A DNA stretch of 64,000 bases from NCBI RefSeq assembly GCF_900177345.1, contig NZ_FWZT01000019.1, positions 95,917 through 159,916 on the forward strand, read 5' to 3'. Positions 61,644 through 64,000 of the stretch are shown here, one piece after another. Numbering within the stretch: position 1 is the first letter of the stretch; the number at the start of each line of letters is the position of its first letter. The position numbers and the translations under genes were made by a program. The notes beneath the pieces were generated by a model. The model did no database searches, was not told the origin of the DNA, and saw only the letters and a program-made list of their open reading frames with translations. The stretch comes from Pseudobacteriovorax antillogorgiicola. GTDB lineage: Bacteria > Bdellovibrionota_B > Oligoflexia > Oligoflexales > Oligoflexaceae.

Positions 61644-62789
61644 ATGCTTTTAAAGAAATCGTTATACTTGACTTTAGCCTTGACAGCAGCAGCTTGCGGT
61701 AGTGACTCATCTTCGGATGACGAGCCAGCGCCTGCGCCGAAAACTGAAACACCAGCTCCTCAGACCCCGAAGCCAGGAACTGATGGTAACAATGGTGGCG
61801 ACGATAATGGGGCTGCTCTGGTAGATCAGGCAGTGACCAGCGCTCAAGGACTTTGGGGCCAGGCTTGTGTTCCAGCACCTGACAATAACGGTCATGTTAT
61901 ATACTGGATTTCGTGGGAAGGTCCGAACTTTAGCGAGACCAAAGAGATCTTCCAAGATGAAAAATGTGAGGAATCGACCAGTAAAGTCGTAAGAGTATAT
62001 AAAGATACCGAGATTTCTAGCTACAACGACAAAGGTTATTTCCGCGCTGCTGGAATGAAAGAGTCTGAAACTATCTTTGATTTTGATAATCCAAAAGGTA
62101 AGAGTCAAGAAGTAGACACCACTAAAGGTGCGTGGATAGTTTACTTTAAAGTTGATGGTGATAAGTTCTTGAAGGGCCAGGTTGACAAAGCCACAAAAGA
62201 AATGAAAGACAAAGAGCCTTATACCTACAGCAAGGTGGATGGTACGATTCCAGAGCGTACATATGTTGAGAAAGAAACACCAGAATCACCTAAAGAGCCA
62301 GAAGGGGCAATCCTTTTCGCTGATTTCGAAGGTGGCGACCTTGGTGGTTTCACCAGTTTAGTCACTAAAGGTGTTAAGGATTGGAGCAATTACAAGAAAG
62401 ATGGTGCATCGTCTGCATCGATAAACGGTTATAACACCAATGTTGAAAACGAAACCTGGCTTTACAGCAAGAAGCTTGACCTTTCAAAATACACTAACGA
62501 AGCCGTCATATTAAGCTTCGATCACGAACGTCGCTTCGGACCAGACACCATCAATGATGAAATTGGCGTTTTTGTTAGCGATAAATTTGATCCAGCTAAG
62601 CCTAATGCTAACTGGGTTGAGCTAAAGGGTTTCAACATTCCTGAAAAGTTTGCTGGTTTCGCAAATTCAGGTGAAATCGACCTTAGCACTTATAAGGGAA
62701 AGAGCATCACAATTGGCTTCCGCTACCGCAGTAGTATTGACAAGCCTGTGCTTTGGGCTGTCGATAACGTAACAGTTACAGCTAAGTAA
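61644..62789 (+). CDS. Surface lipoprotein with C-terminal jelly-roll-like domain
   Basis: 381 aa. AAGGAGG before ATG. Signal with lipobox TAAACGSDS. A Pro/Thr/Ala-rich and Asp/Gly-rich linker (about 22-58) follows. The middle domain (60-205) is unassigned and has two Cys (GQACVPAP; DEKCEES). The last ~165 residues start ILFADFEGGDLGGFTS and contain WLYSKKLDLSKY and WAVDNVTV, the pattern of choice-of-anchor/MAM-like beta sandwiches. Likely exposed at the cell surface and perhaps involved in binding. Confidence 0.78.
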   Translation: MLLKKSLYLTLALTAAACGSDSSSDDEPAPAPKTETPAPQTPKPGTDGNNGGDDNGAALVDQAVTSAQGLWGQACVPAPDNNGHVIYWISWEGPNFSETKEIFQDEKCEESTSKVVRVYKDTEISSYNDKGYFRAAGMKESETIFDFDNPKGKSQEVDTTKGAWIVYFKVDGDKFLKGQVDKATKEMKDKEPYTYSKVDGTIPERTYVEKETPESPKEPEGAILFADFEGGDLGGFTSLVTKGVKDWSNYKKDGASSASINGYNTNVENETWLYSKKLDLSKYTNEAVILSFDHERRFGPDTINDEIGVFVSDKFDPAKPNANWVELKGFNIPEKFAGFANSGEIDLSTYKGKSITIGFRYRSSIDKPVLWAVDNVTVTAK

Positions 62790-62801
62790 TTACCAAAGAA
62801 A

Positions 62802-62828
62802 GACTCCGGCTTAGTCGGGGTCTTTTTT
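62802..62828 (+). terminator. Intrinsic terminator
   Basis: GACTCCG / CGGGGTC stem (7 bp with one G-T pair), loop GCTTAGT, then six T. 12 nt past the stop of the lipoprotein gene. Confidence 0.85.
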
Positions 62829-63064
62829 CCTTCGAAAGCTATGAAGTGCCGATTTCACAGCTAGATTCTAATACTATTTCTTGCTGGCCTCGTAATCCAC
62901 CGATATATTTAATTTTATCTTGAAACTCGATGAAAGTTCGGGATATTCTTTACATTTCCAATATGCCACCTTGACTTTATGGTGGTGAGTATGATAATAG
63001 TCAGCAGTTTTTAGTAGCCTTGGCTCTACATTTTAAGATTGGAACCCGCTGGAAAAGGTCCTTT

Positions 63065-63769
63065 ATGTCTTTTACTTATTTGAAAACATCCGTAGTCTTC
63101 GCATTGTACATTCTCATGACATCGTGTGGCTCTGAGGTTACCAACGACTTCGACACAGTGGCCATAGAGTGCGGTGAAGAAGCCGAGCAGGACGTAAACT
63201 ATGGAGTCTTCGAGGAAGCGAACGGCGGCAGAAGTAAAAGTGATTCCATGCTGGTGTTTCGTGAGCAAGACCAAATCTGGGAGCGATCAGACTCCCTGCT
63301 AACATCCAAAGGTTGCGTAAAAGTGTTGCCCAACGAAAGGCTTTTTGTCCGTAAATTAGGGACCACTCAGGGTGCATACGTGGAGTCGAGCGATCAAGAT
63401 TTCAAGGTCATGAGCCTCCAAAACATCACATTGCCAACGGTTAGTTCGGGGATTTGTGAGGGAGAATTTTTGGATGATGATGGCTCCTTAGAGTTGAATA
63501 TAGATCTACAGACGAGTTCGGACTTTGCGTATTTAGATTTACAACGATTTCACCTATCGCTCTTTATCGATGGGACTCTAAGCCAGGAATGGTCGAATCT
63601 TATCTACACTCAGCTTGCGGGCTTGAAAGTGGATACCAGTAGCAGAAACTCTAGCAAATACAAAGTGCGGCTGGTGATTCGAGAAAGCAATTTATTGAGA
63701 GATGAGCCTGTATCCGATGTATCCTGTGAGTTCGAGAAGAGTACTGCTGTTATTCCAATATTCTTCTAG
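63065..63769 (+). CDS. Lipoprotein of unknown function
   Basis: 234 aa. AAGG precedes ATG 63065 by about 6 nt; the frame extends upstream to a TTG at 63020. Lipobox LMTSCGSE. The mature protein has four more Cys (IECGEEA, KGCVKVL, SGICEGE, DVSCEF) and a beta-rich makeup. No domain recognised. Copy C of the palindromic element follows about 30 nt after the stop codon. Confidence 0.7.
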   Translation: MSFTYLKTSVVFALYILMTSCGSEVTNDFDTVAIECGEEAEQDVNYGVFEEANGGRSKSDSMLVFREQDQIWERSDSLLTSKGCVKVLPNERLFVRKLGTTQGAYVESSDQDFKVMSLQNITLPTVSSGICEGEFLDDDGSLELNIDLQTSSDFAYLDLQRFHLSLFIDGTLSQEWSNLIYTQLAGLKVDTSSRNSSKYKVRLVIRESNLLRDEPVSDVSCEFEKSTAVIPIFF

Positions 63770-63800
63770 AAGACTTTCCTGATATTAAGGGGAGCAAAAC

Positions 63801-63911
63801 CTTTGATACTTCGTAACGCCTATAGAATACTCGTCACTGTACGATTTGTGCGATCTCATCGCAGTTTTTAGCCAAGCCTGCTGCCTAGCCGAGAATTCAA
63901 CTTGACTAGAG
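63801..63911. repeat. Palindromic element, copy C (right half preserved)
   Basis: The right arm GCCTAGCCGAGAATTCAAC with TTGACTAGAG (63883-63911) is nearly identical to copy B, and CTCGTCACTGTACG (about 63830) matches the centre. The left arm is degenerate, so only half of the terminal pairing remains. Confidence 0.7.
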
Positions 63912-64000
63912 CGGATCTCATATATGCCTAAATCCAATGCACATGGTTGCAAGATAGACCATTCCTAGAAAGTTATCGATCTTCACCTCGTATCGAACCT

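Overview
The window reads as the chromosome of a Gram-negative bacterium with roughly half G+C. Lipoprotein signals, outer-membrane-like proteins, Tat-exported enzymes and many two-component and PilZ proteins are dense. The mix (CheA-like kinases with 7TM-DISM or TPR sensors, FapA/DUF342, DUF1552/DUF1592 secreted haem proteins, cyclase-PilZ fusions, many small lipoproteins) resembles Bdellovibrionota/Oligoflexia or other delta-like lineages. That placement is inference from gene content only. Translation starts at TTG or GTG are common, and several long reading frames were shortened here to a start with a good ribosome binding site. No tRNA, rRNA, CRISPR array, transposase or phage gene was recognised.

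Layout. 1-5.8 kb: end of a copper P-type ATPase, a 7TM-DISM histidine kinase, an acyltransferase and a lipoprotein. 5.9-9.6 kb: a DUF1552/DUF1592 pair of exported proteins, the second with three CxxCH haem motifs. 10-13.2 kb: an acidic exported protein, an HxlR regulator with a small membrane protein, and three tandem related lipoproteins. 13.3-16.3 kb: an M20 amidohydrolase, a soluble chemoreceptor-rhodanese fusion and a HAD phosphatase. 16.4-23.9 kb: a complete glucose-type PTS in two genes (EIIA-HPr-EI fusion; PtsG-like EIICB with an extra EIIB-like domain), divergent from an exported GH3 beta-glucosidase. This looks like a small unit that cuts beta-glucosides outside the cytoplasm and imports the glucose.

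23.8-40.1 kb is rich in signalling: receiver proteins (one truncated), a hybrid kinase, a LysR gene whose start lies in an 8-bp tandem repeat, a TRAP-type binding protein, an exported deiminase-like enzyme, a 2OG-Fe(II) oxygenase, a membrane protein joining a class III cyclase, two PilZ domains and an acyltransferase, and a TPR-Hpt kinase related to the one at 0.5 kb. 40-55 kb: a broken outer-membrane protein gene, PhoX, a degenerate PLD-like lipoprotein, a solute-binding-like protein, SelO, a DNA photolyase, a c-type haem lipoprotein, a receiver/receiver-PilZ operon, a ThuA-lactone oxidase fusion and a CbiX-type chelatase. 55-64 kb: an M16 protease, a FapA-like protein and two lipoproteins.

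Two families of palindromic repeats stand out. One is an element of about 125 bp found just after three plus-strand genes, at two of them touching the stop codon. The other is a 156-bp direct repeat in 2.4 copies whose units hold a large imperfect palindrome.
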